A DNA stretch of 64,000 bases from Uloborus plumipes. Lineage: Eukaryota; Arthropoda; Arachnida; Araneae; Uloboridae. The position numbers and the translations under genes were made by a program. A model generated the notes under the pieces. The model was not told the DNA's origin. It did no database searches and was given only the letters and a program-made list of their open reading frames with translations. Shown here one piece after another: positions 1 through 12,374 of this stretch (positions within the stretch are counted from its first letter, which is position 1; the number at the start of each line of letters is the position of its first letter). The DNA is taken from NCBI GenBank assembly GCA_038373865.1, contig JAXGGA010004743.1, positions 20,936 to 84,935 on the forward strand, given 5' to 3'.

Positions 1-416
1 AAAAATCACTCTTCTACCACAAAAATTGACCGAGTTATGACGTTTTGAAAAATCAAGATTTTGAAGGATTTCGCATACGGTCCCTTAAGCGAGCTCTCAA
101 TGACGTCATGAAACAATGCAAAATCTTGATTTTTCAAAACGTCATAACTCGGTCAATTTTTGTGGTAGAACAGTGATTTTTTTTTAGTTTTAAACGTTAC
201 AGTGTCAAGAATGTTTTACTAAATATGATTGATAGGACTGGGGGGCTGTATAAAAATTTAAATTTCGTAACTCTTTCAAAATTTGATTTTTTGAAAAACA
301 TTGAATAGACCCAAAATTCCTTTCATAATTTGGAGATTTTTTCCCAAATAAACTATATGCTTATCTCTAACGGTTTAGAAATTAGCTATTGGTCCACGGT
401 TGGAGTGGACACCCTG
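1..416. repeat. Right part of a mariner-type foldback MITE (cut by window edge)
   Basis: The right terminus GGAGTGGACACCCTG ends at 416 before TA and matches the full copy at 12375-13114. Bases 1-64 and 113-180 are inverted copies of each other and form the hairpin centre. Confidence 0.8.
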
Positions 417-1565
417 TATAGAAGAAAGTATTGGATTCGTGAAATTTTTCGAATGTCGAATTTTGACGGTTTTGCACGTTTTGAGGTGCGCTGAGTCCAT
501 TTCCATCATTTTTGGAAAATGTCTGTCTGTGTGTGTGTGTCTGTATATGTGTGAGTCTGTATGTGTGTGACCAGTTTTTGTGGCTACGCTAGAGCAAAAA
601 CTACTGCATGAAATCGAACAAAAATTTTTGCACATATGGGCAATTCCACGGTAACTTACGTTACATTTCGACCAACTCTTATGCATTTAGCACCTCAGTA
701 CAGACAAATTTTGTTGTACAAATCTTGTATGAAAGCATTCTATGAAAATGACAGTTGAAAGCAAAATTTAAATGCAAAAATATTCGATGCATTTAAATTT
801 TACAAAATCTAGCAGTCAAAGATAAGGCAGTAACTTGCGTTACACAAAAAGGGAATGACATAATATGAAAATTGGTTCTGAGGCAAATTTCTGCTCTATT
901 ACAGCTGTTTTATTGTTTGAAGCATAATTTATCAGTTCCTTATAATGCTTAGGAATATATTTATATTAATTTAAAAATTTATTTCAAAAATTGAAAATTA
1001 TGGGAATTTTTAACTGGGTAACTTATGTTACAATAACTTACGTTATAAAATTTACTTATAAGCATATCTTTATTACAAAAATTAATGAATGAAAATTACA
1101 GTTTAGTTTAGATCGAAACATTGAAAATTAACAATTATGAATTAAATTTACAGAAATTTAATATCAAACTCAATGAAAAATCAAAAATATTACATAACAT
1201 AAGACTTAAATCTATACTGGCTGCTGCTATTAACAAGTTCAGGTAATTCAATTTTTCAAATCATTCTTTCTTTCCTATTATAAATTTCATCTGTCGTTAC
1301 TGGTCATTTCTAATTGGTTCCAACAGCAGCAATTACTTATATTTTAAACTCGTTTTCTTCAATAATCGTCACAACTCAAGGATAAAATGTATTTTCGTAC
1401 TTTTACACACCATTCACCAGCTTTTATCTCTGTTTTTTCTTCTTGTTCCTTAAAATACTTAACTAAACGAAACCCGTAGTTTGTTAATTTCTAGTTCTTA
1501 AATGGTCATTGTCAATGTGCGGACCTTCAGAAAGTATTTTTGATAAATTTTGCTTTTTCTAACAT

Positions 1566-1846
1566 AGGCAGGGATTCAAGTGAAACAGCACTGCGATCGC
1601 TTCGAATGCAATCGCTACTGGAAGTGAATTACATTATCATCAGCTTAACTTGGCACTGACGTCACTACGAGCGGAGCCAATAAGAGCTCACAAGCAGTCG
1701 GCCATCTCCTCTTATTCGCCAAGTAGGCCGTGACGTTTTATCTAGCTCGTTTTTCATAGGCAAACGTCACGATGAACGTTCTAATGTAATTCATTTCCAG
1801 TAACGATTGCAGTTTGCGATAGCCTGTTTCACTTGAATCCCTGCCT
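1566..1846. repeat. 281-bp palindromic MITE, AGGCAGGGATTC ends
   Basis: The left end AGGCAGGGATTCAAGTGAAA recurs inverted at about 1827-1846, and the sub-terminal block (GCAATCG, TACTGGAAGTGAATTACATT) is also inverted. It is nested inside the 638-4334 element. Confidence 0.75.
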
Positions 1847-3047
1847 TATTTCAATAACATAAAGTGACTTTTATCTAAAAATCTGTAATAGCCACATGAC
1901 TTTTCTCATATCCCTTCTACAGCGCATCTTTTCTGCAGAGTTTAGTGGCATTTTAATGCAGAATAAAATGTATTTCACCTGTAAGAGATAAAATATTTTT
2001 GTATTTGTGTTTTCTAAAACATATTTGATAACTTTAAATCATAACAGAAGTCGTTTTTGAATAATTTATAGTACATTACTCCTAAATATTTTGAATGCAG
2101 TGATTTTGTTTAGAGAGAATCAAGACACACGGCAGTGTGTCAGCCAAGTTCGCGCTGCACATCTGCTAGTGTATCTTTACACGAACCATTTCGGGCTACT
2201 TTCGACCCCTCCGTTTCTCAAGAACTACTTCATCTACATGCTTTAAATTTTGTAAGTCTATTAGAGTGATATAGAACACCCATAATCCTAAATTTTATGA
2301 ATATATCTCTTTTAGTTTTAAAGTTATTAATATTTGAAAAGTGAAAATATGGCGATTTTCTTATTTAGATTATACACTCACTCATCAAAATGTTTACCTA
2401 CTTCCAAGTGTCTCAGAATCTTAAAATTTGGCATCAAGGTATATTTCCATACACTAACTATGGGAAAAATCTAAAAAGTCCAAAAACTACATTAAAAAGG
2501 CAAGAAAAAAAGCATTTTTTCTAATGAGTATCTTGGCGCGATTTATAAATGGTTCGTCAAACAAAAGCGCCAAAATGCTTGTAAAACGTTGCCAAAAATA
2601 AAATACTTAAGTTTAAAATCAAATGTTTTATTGTAAGCTGTTTCAAGGCATAGTTTTGCCTTGACGGAAGATTAAAATGGTTTATCAAGATGAAATAAAT
2701 AATTCGAATTCTAGAGACTGACTATGCCACCTTGCGGTGACTTAAATACTATCAACCAAGTAGTTAAAATATTCTATTCCTCTTTTAAGAAAAATATAGG
2801 GTAAACACGAAGAAAATTTACTTGTTTTACCTGTTTCTTTCGTCATTGATCATAAATTGCAGCGTCTCCTATTATTTATTTGAATTACGAGTAAAATCAT
2901 TAAAATTAAAAATGTGTCGAATGCAACATGGCCTATGTTATATCTGCGTTGTCAGCGTAACTGAAATCTCATGTTATGTGTGTATTAATTTGTGTCTGAA
3001 TGAAAGCATAACCGTTACTTCGGCTTTTCAAAAATGCATGATATCCC

Positions 3048-3547
3048 AACAAAAACATAAATGTGAAAAGGAGCCAAGTTCGGTTGAAACAACGTTTGGG
3101 CAGTTTGAAGCAGCGGTGCCACCGACAAAAGAGTTGAAATCTAACAGGCTCCAAGTTCTATAGCTGTTCTGTTAACTACAGTCGTGAGAGTTATTGAGAT
3201 GTTCATTAATTTATTTTAATAACATTTCGTTAGTTCCTTTCATATCGGCTTCGGAACTGGGCAAGTTTTAATCGTCACGAAGTTCCGTTCAAAAAAAAGT
3301 CCGACTTCCGTCAGTTAGAAATGAACTTGTCAAGTTATAAGAAGCAGATATGAAAGGAACTAACGAAATGTTATTAAAATAAATTAATGAACATCTCAAT
3401 AACTCTCACGACTGTAGTTAACAGAACAGCTATAGAACTTGGAGCCTGTTAGATTTCAACTCTTTTGTCGGTGGCACCGCTGCTTCAAACTGCCCAAACG
3501 TTGTTTCAACCGAACTTGGCTCCTTTTCACATTTATGTTTTTGTTGA
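3048..3547. repeat. Inverted repeat with about 200-bp arms
   Basis: The stretch from about 3048 to 3250 recurs almost exactly inverted at about 3345-3547, separated by about 95 bp. It lies inside the 638-4334 element. Open frames on both strands here are mirror images of each other and not genes. Confidence 0.8.
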
Positions 3548-5042
3548 GATTAATATCTCACAAGCCAAAAAGAAACATATAATTTATAATAGAGGTGTAT
3601 TGTAATCTTATTAACAAATAGAGACATTTTAAGAAATATGAATAATTTAAATTAAGTAAATACAGTACAAATTCAAAAAAATTCTTGCATAAATTACTCC
3701 TACTTACCACATAGGTTTATTTCACAATTTACTTTCTTTATAAACACAAGTATTTAAGTTCTACTTGGGTAACTTACATTACCTGCTATGTTGGTAACTT
3801 AAGTTACACGTTTTGATTGAAGCACAAAAAATTAAATAGACAATATTTTAAAAAAAACTTTAACTATTTGCTTAACACACACTTATAAGATAGAAAATAT
3901 AGCATTGTTAACATTGCATTGCCCTTTCTTTATGCACATCATGAACTTTAACATGTTTTTGGTAACTTATGTAACATAGAACAGTGCATTTTTGAAGTTA
4001 ACATAAATCGCTTAATTTACGTGAAAACACTCGTTTTAGCAATTTGCAATATTGAATTAAAGTGTAATGATCAATATTCTTCCTTTAAACCAGTTATCTA
4101 AAGAAAAAAATTGAACCTTACCAACGTTGAAAGATTGACCATTTGCTTTGCCAAAAGTTAAATATTCCATTTCCAACTTCAAAGTGCTGACAAAACTAAA
4201 AATACTACATTCTTGACAAAAAATTAGTATAAATAATAAACTTCTAACATTTTTAAACCAAAAAATATGTAAAACAGACGCATTGCTGTAATTTGATTTT
4301 TCCAACGCTTTTCCACACTTGCATGGAATTGCCCATATGTACCACCATGTGAACTGGTGCACCTAACTTTGTTTAGTGAATTCCTCCAAGGGGGTGGAGC
4401 AATCGCACGTGTTCTGCGCGTGGGTGATTGCTATATCTCAGGAAGTAACCGGCGGAATCAAACGAAAATTGGTCCATGTGTAGACCCTATTGAGTACTGG
4501 TGCTGATTCCATTTGTGTGTCAATATCTCAAAGGGGGTGGAGCAATCAAAAGTGCTAATTATGTCATTGCATCTACTGTATCTCGAGAAATATTGCTGCG
4601 ATTTGAATGAAATTTGGAATAACACTAACTCAATATGGAAGCAAGCATCGATTCAATTTTGGCGCCAATCGACCCAGGGGTAGGATGGGGTGACTTTTGA
4701 GCTTAGTCAACAATGCGAAAAATTAATTCATTAAAAAATCGCTTTCACGCTATTTTATTATCAAAACATCTGAAAACTTTCAATGATTTGACATTTTTTA
4801 CTGTTGCCAATTTCTTTTTACTAACGAATAAAATGTTTCCAATTAATCTAAACAAGGCTTTTGCAATGATTTCCAATTTTGCTCATTGATTCTGCATTTG
4901 CAGGGTTATTACGATAATTGGGAAATTGGATCTGTCTCCAATTATTCGGGCGAGTACGTATTTCATTTTGTAACCGGAATTCATAAGATAGATATAGAAG
5001 AACGTTTCGTGACGGCCACGACAGCTAGTTCAGGTTACCATG

Positions 5043-5416
5043 ATCTCTCCAAAAACAACAGTGTTGTAAAAAAATCCTCCGCCAAGAAAACCTTAAATAC
5101 TCAGCCTTAAAAAGTTATGATATCGAGTTTTCCCGCCAAGTTTGTGCCAAACTACAACTAACCTGTATGTATAGTTCTTTTAAATTGTTTTCAGTTTTGC
5201 CAGGCGGGAAGCTTTGTTTTGTGAGGTGGTTGCTTAATGAGTAAAAACTTTCCGCCTGGCAGGACTGAAAACAATTTAAAAGAACTATACATACAGGTTA
5301 GTTGTAGTTTGGCACAAACTTGGCGGGAAAACTCGATATCATAACTTTTTAAGGCTGAGTATTTAAGGTTTTCTTGGCGGGGGATTTTTTTACAACACTG
5401 TTGTTTTTGGAGAGAT
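5043..5416. repeat. 374-bp palindromic MITE, ATCTCTCCAAAAAC ends
   Basis: The two arms (about 5043-5215 and 5245-5416) are near-perfect inverted copies, including TTTTCCCGCCAAGTTTGTGC. It is inserted at the end of repeat copy A. Confidence 0.8.
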
Positions 5417-5620
5417 ATCACATATTTTTGCATTAATATTATTTCTTTGCCTGTCTTTTTTTTTTCTCTTTAAAATTTACTTTGCATGTTTTTTTTCCCT
5501 TCAACATTTTTCTTGGCGGTCCGACATCTGTGGTTTTCTTGTCAGCATGCATTTGGTGCAAAAGTTCAAGAATCTTCTTCAGTCTAGGATAAATTTGAAA
5601 TCAATCACAATGTACCACCC

Positions 5621-7149
5621 CAAGGCTTCACTAGATAGCGTTTTATACAGGCTGCTTCATTACTCAAAACATCAATGGTAAAGATTTGCCCGCTAGAGAG
5701 CGCTGAATGATGTGTTTGTTTACATTTATTAGCACGTTGTTTCTGCTGTAAAAAGTGATGTTCATCCTATCTTCAAGGGTTAAAAAATATTGATATAGTT
5801 TACTGAAGTGGAGTACAGAGTGAATTGATGCCGAAGGCCTTATTAGTACTGCTTTTTAGGGGAAATAAATTCCCTTTTCAGGTAAAGTTGGTCGCAACTC
5901 ATGATTCAGTCATACGACATTCATTCATTGTTTACTTTCTTCGAATTAGCAACATATAGCAATGGCGTTCAATTTTAACATCTCTGCATTAATAAAATAT
6001 ACGCTTAAATTCGCAGCCGATAAATAAAAATGTAGCAATGAAATAAGATTGTTCTATTTACTATTTAGTTTCATTATTGTTGCTCACACGATCTTAATTG
6101 CTACGCAAAAGCTCAGATGTTCATTTTGATAGCGTTGACCCATCAGAGCGATAAATGGCGAATCTATTCGCAGAGACATTTCCTTTTGATGCCCCAGAAT
6201 GAATGCACCTGTAATGAAGCGATTGGTGTTCAACGGAAAGACGATTGACAACAAAACATATTAATTTCTTTAGTAACAACGAAATGAGCATATATAATCG
6301 CTTGGTACTAAAGAGCAATACAAGTACGAAAAAAATAAACAAAACTACAATATTACGACGACCAAATGTAATTTTTTTTTTCATTTACACAACATTAAAA
6401 GGTAATGTTCTTTTTATGTTAAATTTCACACATTGATAATATTTCGATAATTGGGAATCTGGTGTGGTTGCCAAATTTTTGGCGATAATTACTTTATTTT
6501 GTTGCTCTTTAGTTTATGTTTGCGAAGGAAGTATTTCCCTCGCTCATAAATTGGCCACAAAGATTTAACGCCAATAAGGAAAGATAACCAGACTTCCAAT
6601 CACCGAAATCTTCCCTTTTTTGTTTCTAATTTCACACATACGTTTAATACTTGAAAGTAAAATAATGGGCCAACTGAAAAAAAAGCTGCGAAATAATGTG
6701 AGAATTCTTGTTAAAAAACTCGCCAAACAAATTAATTTGACAATCTAAACTCATCAAAAGTTTTGATGGAACTATCGTTCCAAAATCGCCATTTATCTAT
6801 CGCTCTGCGGTGCCAGTGTCGTTTCATAGTTTAATTATAATTAGAATCAATTAAAATGAAAAATAATTCGCTAACTAATTAAAACAAGCCGTTAAAATGC
6901 AGAATAAACCAGCAAATCGAACAAGCTATTAAATGACGTTAAAATATAATAAAATAGAATTGAATGCCAAATTGTAAAATTGTCGCCAACAAATTAAATT
7001 TTAATTTTGTCTTTTATTATCTGATTTGTTTATAATGTTAGTTACCACAAAATTTGATAGATGTCGCTAGGCGACATGCATCCGTTTTTATCCCAAAGAT
7101 TTTGATGAAATGAAGCAGCCTGTATAAAACGCTATCTAGTGAAGCCTTG
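5621..7149. mobile_element. 1.5-kb non-autonomous DNA transposon with 40-bp perfect terminal inverted repeats
   Basis: It starts CAAGGCTTCACTAGATAGCG and the same 40 bp returns inverted at 7110-7149. It is flanked by a 7-bp duplication ACCACCC (5614-5620 and 7150-7156). A second sub-terminal inverted block around GATAAATGGCGA lies at about 6150 and 6790. No transposase was recognised. The duplication length and CA ends resemble hAT or P elements, but the class is not settled. Confidence 0.85.
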
Positions 7150-7459
7150 ACCACCCGAACCGACGCAAAACAAAGCTAGTTGCTAACAATACTACGATTA
7201 AATTAAAAGTAAAAAAAAAAAACCCCAACCCTTACTGCCGATCTCATATTAAAATGAACTAAATTGAAGATCCCTTTTAAAAGCCTTATGCAATAAAATC
7301 AATTACAAATATTTTATCTGTTAACAAATAGAAACTGGCAACAGATGAAATTATAAATCATTGAGTTTTCTTTCCTCGTGGCCCAACAATGAAAACATAA
7401 ATGCTCAGATATTGAACAGAGCTAGTAGATAGAAATCGAACCAATTTTAAGCATTAATA

Positions 7460-9115
7460 ACTCCGGGGTGCGATGACCCCGGGGGATAAATTTTGGGAAA
7501 ATGTCCTCAATGTCTCATCGAGAATATTCATACCAAAAATCAACACTAAAGACCCCCGGGGAGAAAAGATACGGAAAATAAAAACGAGGGGGGAGGGGGT
7601 GGGGGGTCGAAAAACCCCCTATGCCGAGCTTTGGGACAAAATAAATGTGGGTGCAAAAGCAGAGCTCAATCCGAGTTACCGTTTAGTCTGGACCCCTGTC
7701 AAACAATTTTTAAAAAGTGCGAAAAATAGCGATTTTATAACATATATCACCCCTCCCCCTGAGGGTCCTGGATGTTTTGCTTTAGTATGTACCGTCAGGG
7801 GCCGCTGGAGATTGAGTATACCAAAAATGAACTCTAAGGATTTTATGGGGCTGAGATACAGAGGGGTGAATACTTTCTTGTATGTCTAATATATAGAAGA
7901 AAGTATTGGGTTCGTGAAAATTTTCGAATGTCGAATTTTGACGGCTTTGCACGTTTTGAGGTGCGCTGAGTCCATTTCCATCATTTTTGGAAAATGTCTG
8001 TCTGTGTGTGTGTGTCTGTATGTGTGTGAGTCTGTATGTGTGTGACCAGTTTTTGTGGCTGCGCTAGAGCAAAAACTACTGCATGAAATCGAACAAAAAT
8101 TTTTGCACATATGTACCACCATGTGAACTGGTGCACCTAACTTTTTTTTAGTGAATTCCTCCAAGGGGGGTGGAGCAATCGCACGTGTTCTGCGTGTGGG
8201 TGATCGCTATACCTCAGGAAGTAACCGGCGGAATCAAACGAAAATTAGTCCATAGGTAGACCCTACTGAGTACAGGTGCTGATTCAATTTGTGTGTTAAT
8301 AACTTGAAAGGGGATGGAGCAATCGCACGTGTTCTGCGCGGGGTGATTGCTATATCTCAGGAAGTAACCGGCGGAATCAAACGAAAATTGGCCCATTTGT
8401 AGACCCTATTGAGTACTGGTGTTGATTCCATTTGTGTGTCAATATCTCAAAGGGGGTGGAGCAATCAAAAGCGCTAATTATGTCATTGCATCTACTGTAT
8501 CTCGAGAAATATTGCTGCGATTTGAATGAAATTTGGAATAACACTAACTCAATATGGAAGCAAGCATCGATTCAATTTTGGCGCCAATCGCCCCAGGGGC
8601 AGGATGGGGTGAATTTTGAGCTTAGTCAACAATGCGAAAAATTAATTCATTAAAAAATCGCTTTCACGCTATTTTATTATCAAAACATCTGAAAACTTTC
8701 AATGATTTGAAATTTTTAACTGTTGCCAATTTCTTTTTACTAACAAATAAAATGTTTGCAATTAATCTAAACAAGTCTTTTGCAGTGATTTTCAATTTGG
8801 TTCATTGATTCTGCATTTGCAGGGTTATTACGATAATTGGGAAATTGGAGCTGTCTCCAATTATTCGGGCGAGTACGTATTTTATTTTGTAACCGGAATT
8901 CATAAGTTAAGGCCCGGTTTCCTAGGAGTGAAATCGTCGATCTCTGGCGACGCCGCCTTCTGCGCATGCGCCTGAGCCGCAGATTGCCGTCGCTTCACGC
9001 AACGCTCCAATCAAGCTGGTTCTGATTCCAGCGTGCGTCGCGCCCGGCGTCGGCGACGATTTCAGGAAACCAAGCCTATAGCTATAAAAGAAAGTTTTGT
9101 GACGGCCACGACAGC
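7460..9115. repeat. Unclassified repeat, copy B
   Basis: Bases 7893-8910 match copy A. The upstream part from about 7460 is locally GC-rich with an open frame at 7473-7889, but its composition (runs of CCCC and GGGG, no domain) argues for a repeat consensus rather than a protein. The uninterrupted ACATATGTACC junction gives the empty site for the 638-4334 insertion. Confidence 0.65.
8910..9077. repeat. 168-bp GC-rich palindromic MITE
   Basis: Ends AGGCCCGGTTTCCT and AGGAAACCAAGCCT are inverted, followed by GTGAAATCGTCG and CGACGATTTC. Copy A lacks this segment, so it is a later insertion into copy B. It is far richer in GC than the surroundings. Confidence 0.7.
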
Positions 9116-9306
9116 TACTTTCTTTTGTATTATTAACTCATAAATTCAGTTTTTGTTAAGAAAAAAAGAAAAATACTCTTGCACCAGCTTTATGTCAATA
9201 GTAGATTGATTTCTGAAGTTTTTTTAAATTTCTGTAAGTTATGAACTATTTTTTTAAACACAGTGTATATTCAGGTTTGTGGTGACATTAATCTCTTTTT
9301 TTTTTA

Positions 9307-10340
9307 ACCCGACTACGGCAAAGCCTAAAGGAAGGGTTATGTTTTTATCAGTCCGTCTATGTTTGTGGTTAAGGATGTTCCACCGTAACTCCTAAACTAT
9401 TCATTCGATTTTGATGAATGAAGTACCAATCGATTCGTTTTCGAGTCTCGAGTGTCATAGGCTACTTTCTACTAGAATTTAACAAGAGAAAGATCGATTA
9501 TTCCTAGACAAGCACCGATTTTAACCGATATTTTCGTAGCAAAGTGTGTTTTAATTCAAACAAAAGTCGCAATCAACAATGAATTTCCAGTTTAAGGCTG
9601 ACCTAGATTTTAGCATGAAATTAGTTTAAAGCAATATATATATAGAAGATAGGAAAATATTTGTTTCAATTCATTATTTTGCACATGCATTTTTACCCGA
9701 CTACGGCAAAGCCTAAAGGAAGGGTTATGTTTTTAGCAGTCTGGCTATGTTTGTGGTTAAAGCCGTTATATAGACAGGCCGGCGCATCAAGATTAAGTTT
9801 CACCACTTTGGATCCAATTCCTTAACTTTTACTTTCAAATTTTCATTGTTGCGTAATAGGGTTACCAGAAAAAAGTTTTGGCACATTGCTAAGCTTTGCC
9901 TAATCCACGTGCCGCTTATAATTGCTCACAGTGAAAAATTACCAAAACGCGATTACTGGCCAGAAAAGACAACCACTCAAACACACAAGCACCCGTTGGA
10001 TCCAAAGTGGTGAAACTTAATCTTGATGCGCCGTCTCGTCTATATAGGGGCCTTATTTGTGGTTAAGGATGTTCCACCGTAGCTCCTAAACTATTCATTC
10101 GATTTTGATGAATGAAGCGCCAATCGATTCGTTTTCGAGTCTCGACTTTACTAGAATTTAACAAGAGAAAAAATCGATTATTCCTAGACAAGCACCGATT
10201 TTTAACCGATATTTGCGTATCTAAGTGTGTTTTAGTTCAAACAAAAGTCGCAATCAACAATGAATTTCCAGTTTGAGGCTGACCTAGATTTTAGCATGAA
10301 ATTATTTGTTACGTACATTTAATTTTGTAAAGTATATTCA
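9307..10340 (+). repeat. Two tandem copies of an AACCCGACTACGGC repeat
   Basis: The AACCCGACTACGGCAAAGCC start at about 9307 and ACCCGACTACGGCAAAGCC at about 9696 open two copies of the same unit, which continues through a GGTTAAGGATGTTCCACCGT stretch. The second copy is interrupted by the MITE at about 9763-10050. Class unknown. Confidence 0.7.
9763..10050. mobile_element. MULE-like MITE copy 1
   Basis: It has inverted ends of the type CTATATAGAC, then CGGCGCATCAAGATTAAGTT inverted on the right. It is flanked by direct copies of about 10 bp (TTTGTGGTTA) and interrupts a repeat whose uninterrupted version lies at about 9361. Further copies are at 11390-11653 and 20370-20638. Confidence 0.8.
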
Positions 10341-10420
10341 TTTGCTAATGTACAGTGGAGTAAGATAAAATGTTTTAAAATCCTGTAACATCCTGTACAA
10401 AAAAGCTCTAAAAAGTCAGA

Positions 10421-10990
10421 AATAATAACTAGTTTAAAAACTATAACCCGACTACAAAAAAAAAAAAAAGAAAAGCACTGAAAGGTAAGAAACAAGGTAG
10501 GTGTTATTTAATATCATCGTCTTAGAAAAAAAAAAAAGGTTTGATATCTTAGCCATACCTGTTTATTTAATTCTACAACTTGAACCCTCTGCAAGTTTCA
10601 CATTAACAACATAATTCAATTCAAATGCTGTAGTCGTGCGTTGTCAACTACAGAAAGCAAGCATTTAAACTTGATACACAAGCAAACATATTAGTTTGAT
10701 CTATATATATATATAAGAATGGTAAATTAGGTTATAATGTTATTCTATCAAATTGTTTTTCTGTAGTTGACAACACACGACTACAGCATTTGAATTGGAT
10801 TATGTTGTTAATGTGAAACTTGCAAAGGGTTCAAGTCGTAGAACTAAATAAACAGGTATAGCTAAGATATCAAACGTCTTGTTTTATTTAATGAGACGAT
10901 GACATTAAATAACACCTACCTTGTTTCTTACCTTTCAGTGCTTTTTTTTTTTTTTTTTGTAATCGGGTTATAGTTTTTAAACTTGTTATT
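10421..10990. repeat. 570-bp palindrome with AACTATAACCCGACTAC ends
   Basis: The left arm (about 10421-10660) and right arm (about 10750-10990) are inverted copies, including GTGTTATTTAAT and the TGTAGTCGTG block. The outer CCCGACTAC motif is shared with the repeats at 9307 and 9696, so it is probably a foldback derivative of that family. It ends directly before the Helitron. Confidence 0.75.
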
Positions 10991-11370
10991 ATCCTATACT
11001 ATAATACGAGAGATGGTTGCCAATTTGAAAATCGCCCCAGAATTAATAAACTCCGGTAAACTTGGGGGTCTGGGGTTTTTGGCCACGAGGAATCGATTGC
11101 CGTGTGTTTTGAAGCGCTACGGTCGAACAGTTCGGAGTAACAGATAGGATTCATGAAAAGTTTGAGGAGATTTCTTACTACGCCATTTTCTTTATGATTA
11201 CTCTTTTTGTTGCTGTTTCATAGCAACCACGTTTTAACATTGGTTTCATATTTAATCACATCAGCGTAAATTTATATTTTTATGGTATTTGGCAAATAAT
11301 TTTTGGCAACACGTTAGAATTGTTATTGTTTTTGAAATTTAAAAGAGATCGATCAAAATAAAGTTAGAAC

Positions 11371-12062
11371 TGGGTGTGAGCCGCGGTAGAGCCGCTATAT
11401 AGACAGGCTGACGCATCAAGCTTGTTTCACCACTTTGGATTCAACTCATTAACTTTCACTTTCATTTTTCATTGTTGAGGAATTAGGGTTACCAGAGCAA
11501 AGTTTCGGGACATTGCCAAGCTTTGTTAAATTTACGTAAAAAGTTACCAAAAAGCGATAACTCGCCAGAAAAGACAATCCTCACACACGCGCTGGATCCA
11601 AAGTGGTCAAACTTAATCTTGATGCGTCGGCTCGTCTATATAGGGGCCTTAGGCCGCGGTAGTCCAATCGGCAAGCCGTCGGACTCGTAACCGGAGGGTC
11701 CCGGGTCGATCATATAGAGGGAGCCCAGCCGATCAAAGATTCACCGTCTTCATTAATGGTGGCTGAGGGACGTTCAAAATGTTTGTGGTCACAAAATCCT
11801 CCAAGTGAAACGAAACCTGTGGGGTGTGCTGGGCCAAGGGTTTGCTCGGCCCTTGGGCCTGGTTCAAAAATGAACAGAACTATCTTCAGGGCCCCATACC
11901 GGTTAAAAAGCGAGTTGTGGTATGTGAGGTGTGGGAGGGGGGAACCTGGAGTGAGAAGTGAAGTGAAAGTCAAAACCAACTGGAACCAAATGCGTACTGG
12001 AGAACAGGGACTCTGCATCCATTCTCATCAACCCCTTCCGCGTGTTCTGTGCCTAATGAAAT
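11371..12062 (+). mobile_element. tRNA-derived SINE (family A), interrupted by a MITE
   Basis: After the MITE, a tRNA-like head with a B-box-like GGGTCCCGGGTCGATC is followed by a body shared with 16798-16963 and 57718-57990 (GCTGG-CCA-GG--TGCTCG, TTCAGGGCCC, CGGTTAA). Open frames on both strands are by-products of this GC-rich body. Confidence 0.75.
11390..11653. mobile_element. MULE-like MITE copy 2, 9-bp target duplication
   Basis: Flanked by a perfect 9-bp duplication CCGCGGTAG (11381-11389 and 11654-11662). Inverted ends contain CTATATAGAC and GACGCATCAAG. It is inserted in the tRNA-like head of a SINE. Confidence 0.85.
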
Positions 12063-12374
12063 GAAATTAGGTGTGATTTTACGGTGAGCATGTATTAAAT
12101 AGGGTTGTGTTTTTTTAAATAAATTACGGCTGTTTTAAATGTGTAATTGCAACCAAAGGCTCAAAAATGCTCTTCAAGTTTATCTAAATAAGTACTTCGC
12201 ACTTTAGAAAAAAACACGAGTTTACAAACCTCTTTTTACCGATCGGGCTCGGTCTCCTGATATTTGTAAAAGAAACTATCTGGACAACATGGAAGACTTC
12301 GCAATCGATGATTAATGTTTATTATGTTTATGCTGTTATAGGTTTATAATATATGTTTCTTATGTATGTATATA

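Larger units (their letters stand above)
638..4334. mobile_element. 3.7-kb non-autonomous DNA transposon, GGGCAATTCCA ends, 4-bp duplication
   Basis: It starts GGGCAATTCCACGGTAACTT and ends with the inverse TGGAATTGCCC, flanked by ATAT at 634-637 and 4335-4338. The empty site is seen in repeat copy B near 8110. Copies of a GGTAACTTACGTTAC-like 15-mer lie near both ends (about 651, 828, 1017, 1034, 3768, 3791, 3961). The interior holds smaller palindromes and no transposase was recognised. Four-bp duplications and the end sequence are consistent with the Sola superfamily, by inference only. Confidence 0.85.
417..5042. repeat. Unclassified repeat, copy A, split by a 3.7-kb insertion
   Basis: Bases 417-637 plus 4339-5042 match 7893-8910 and 9078-9115 almost base for base. 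The join at ACATAT/ATATGTACC shows that 638-4338 was inserted. It carries a TG-rich microsatellite near 520-575. No coding capacity or class was recognised; open frames here are fortuitous and occur in both copies with changes. Confidence 0.75.

Noticed and set aside
2822..3163. 113-codon frame with Cys-rich start
   Set aside because: It overlaps a local inverted repeat and a minus-strand frame; no domain, located inside a non-coding transposon.
7473..7889. 138-codon open frame
   Set aside because: It lies in an unclassified repeat with G and C runs; no domain, and the downstream part is shared with a second repeat copy where the frame is not kept.
11710..12064. Overlapping 102-codon frames on both strands
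   Set aside because: Both fall in the GC-rich body of a tRNA-derived SINE that is present in two other places in the window.
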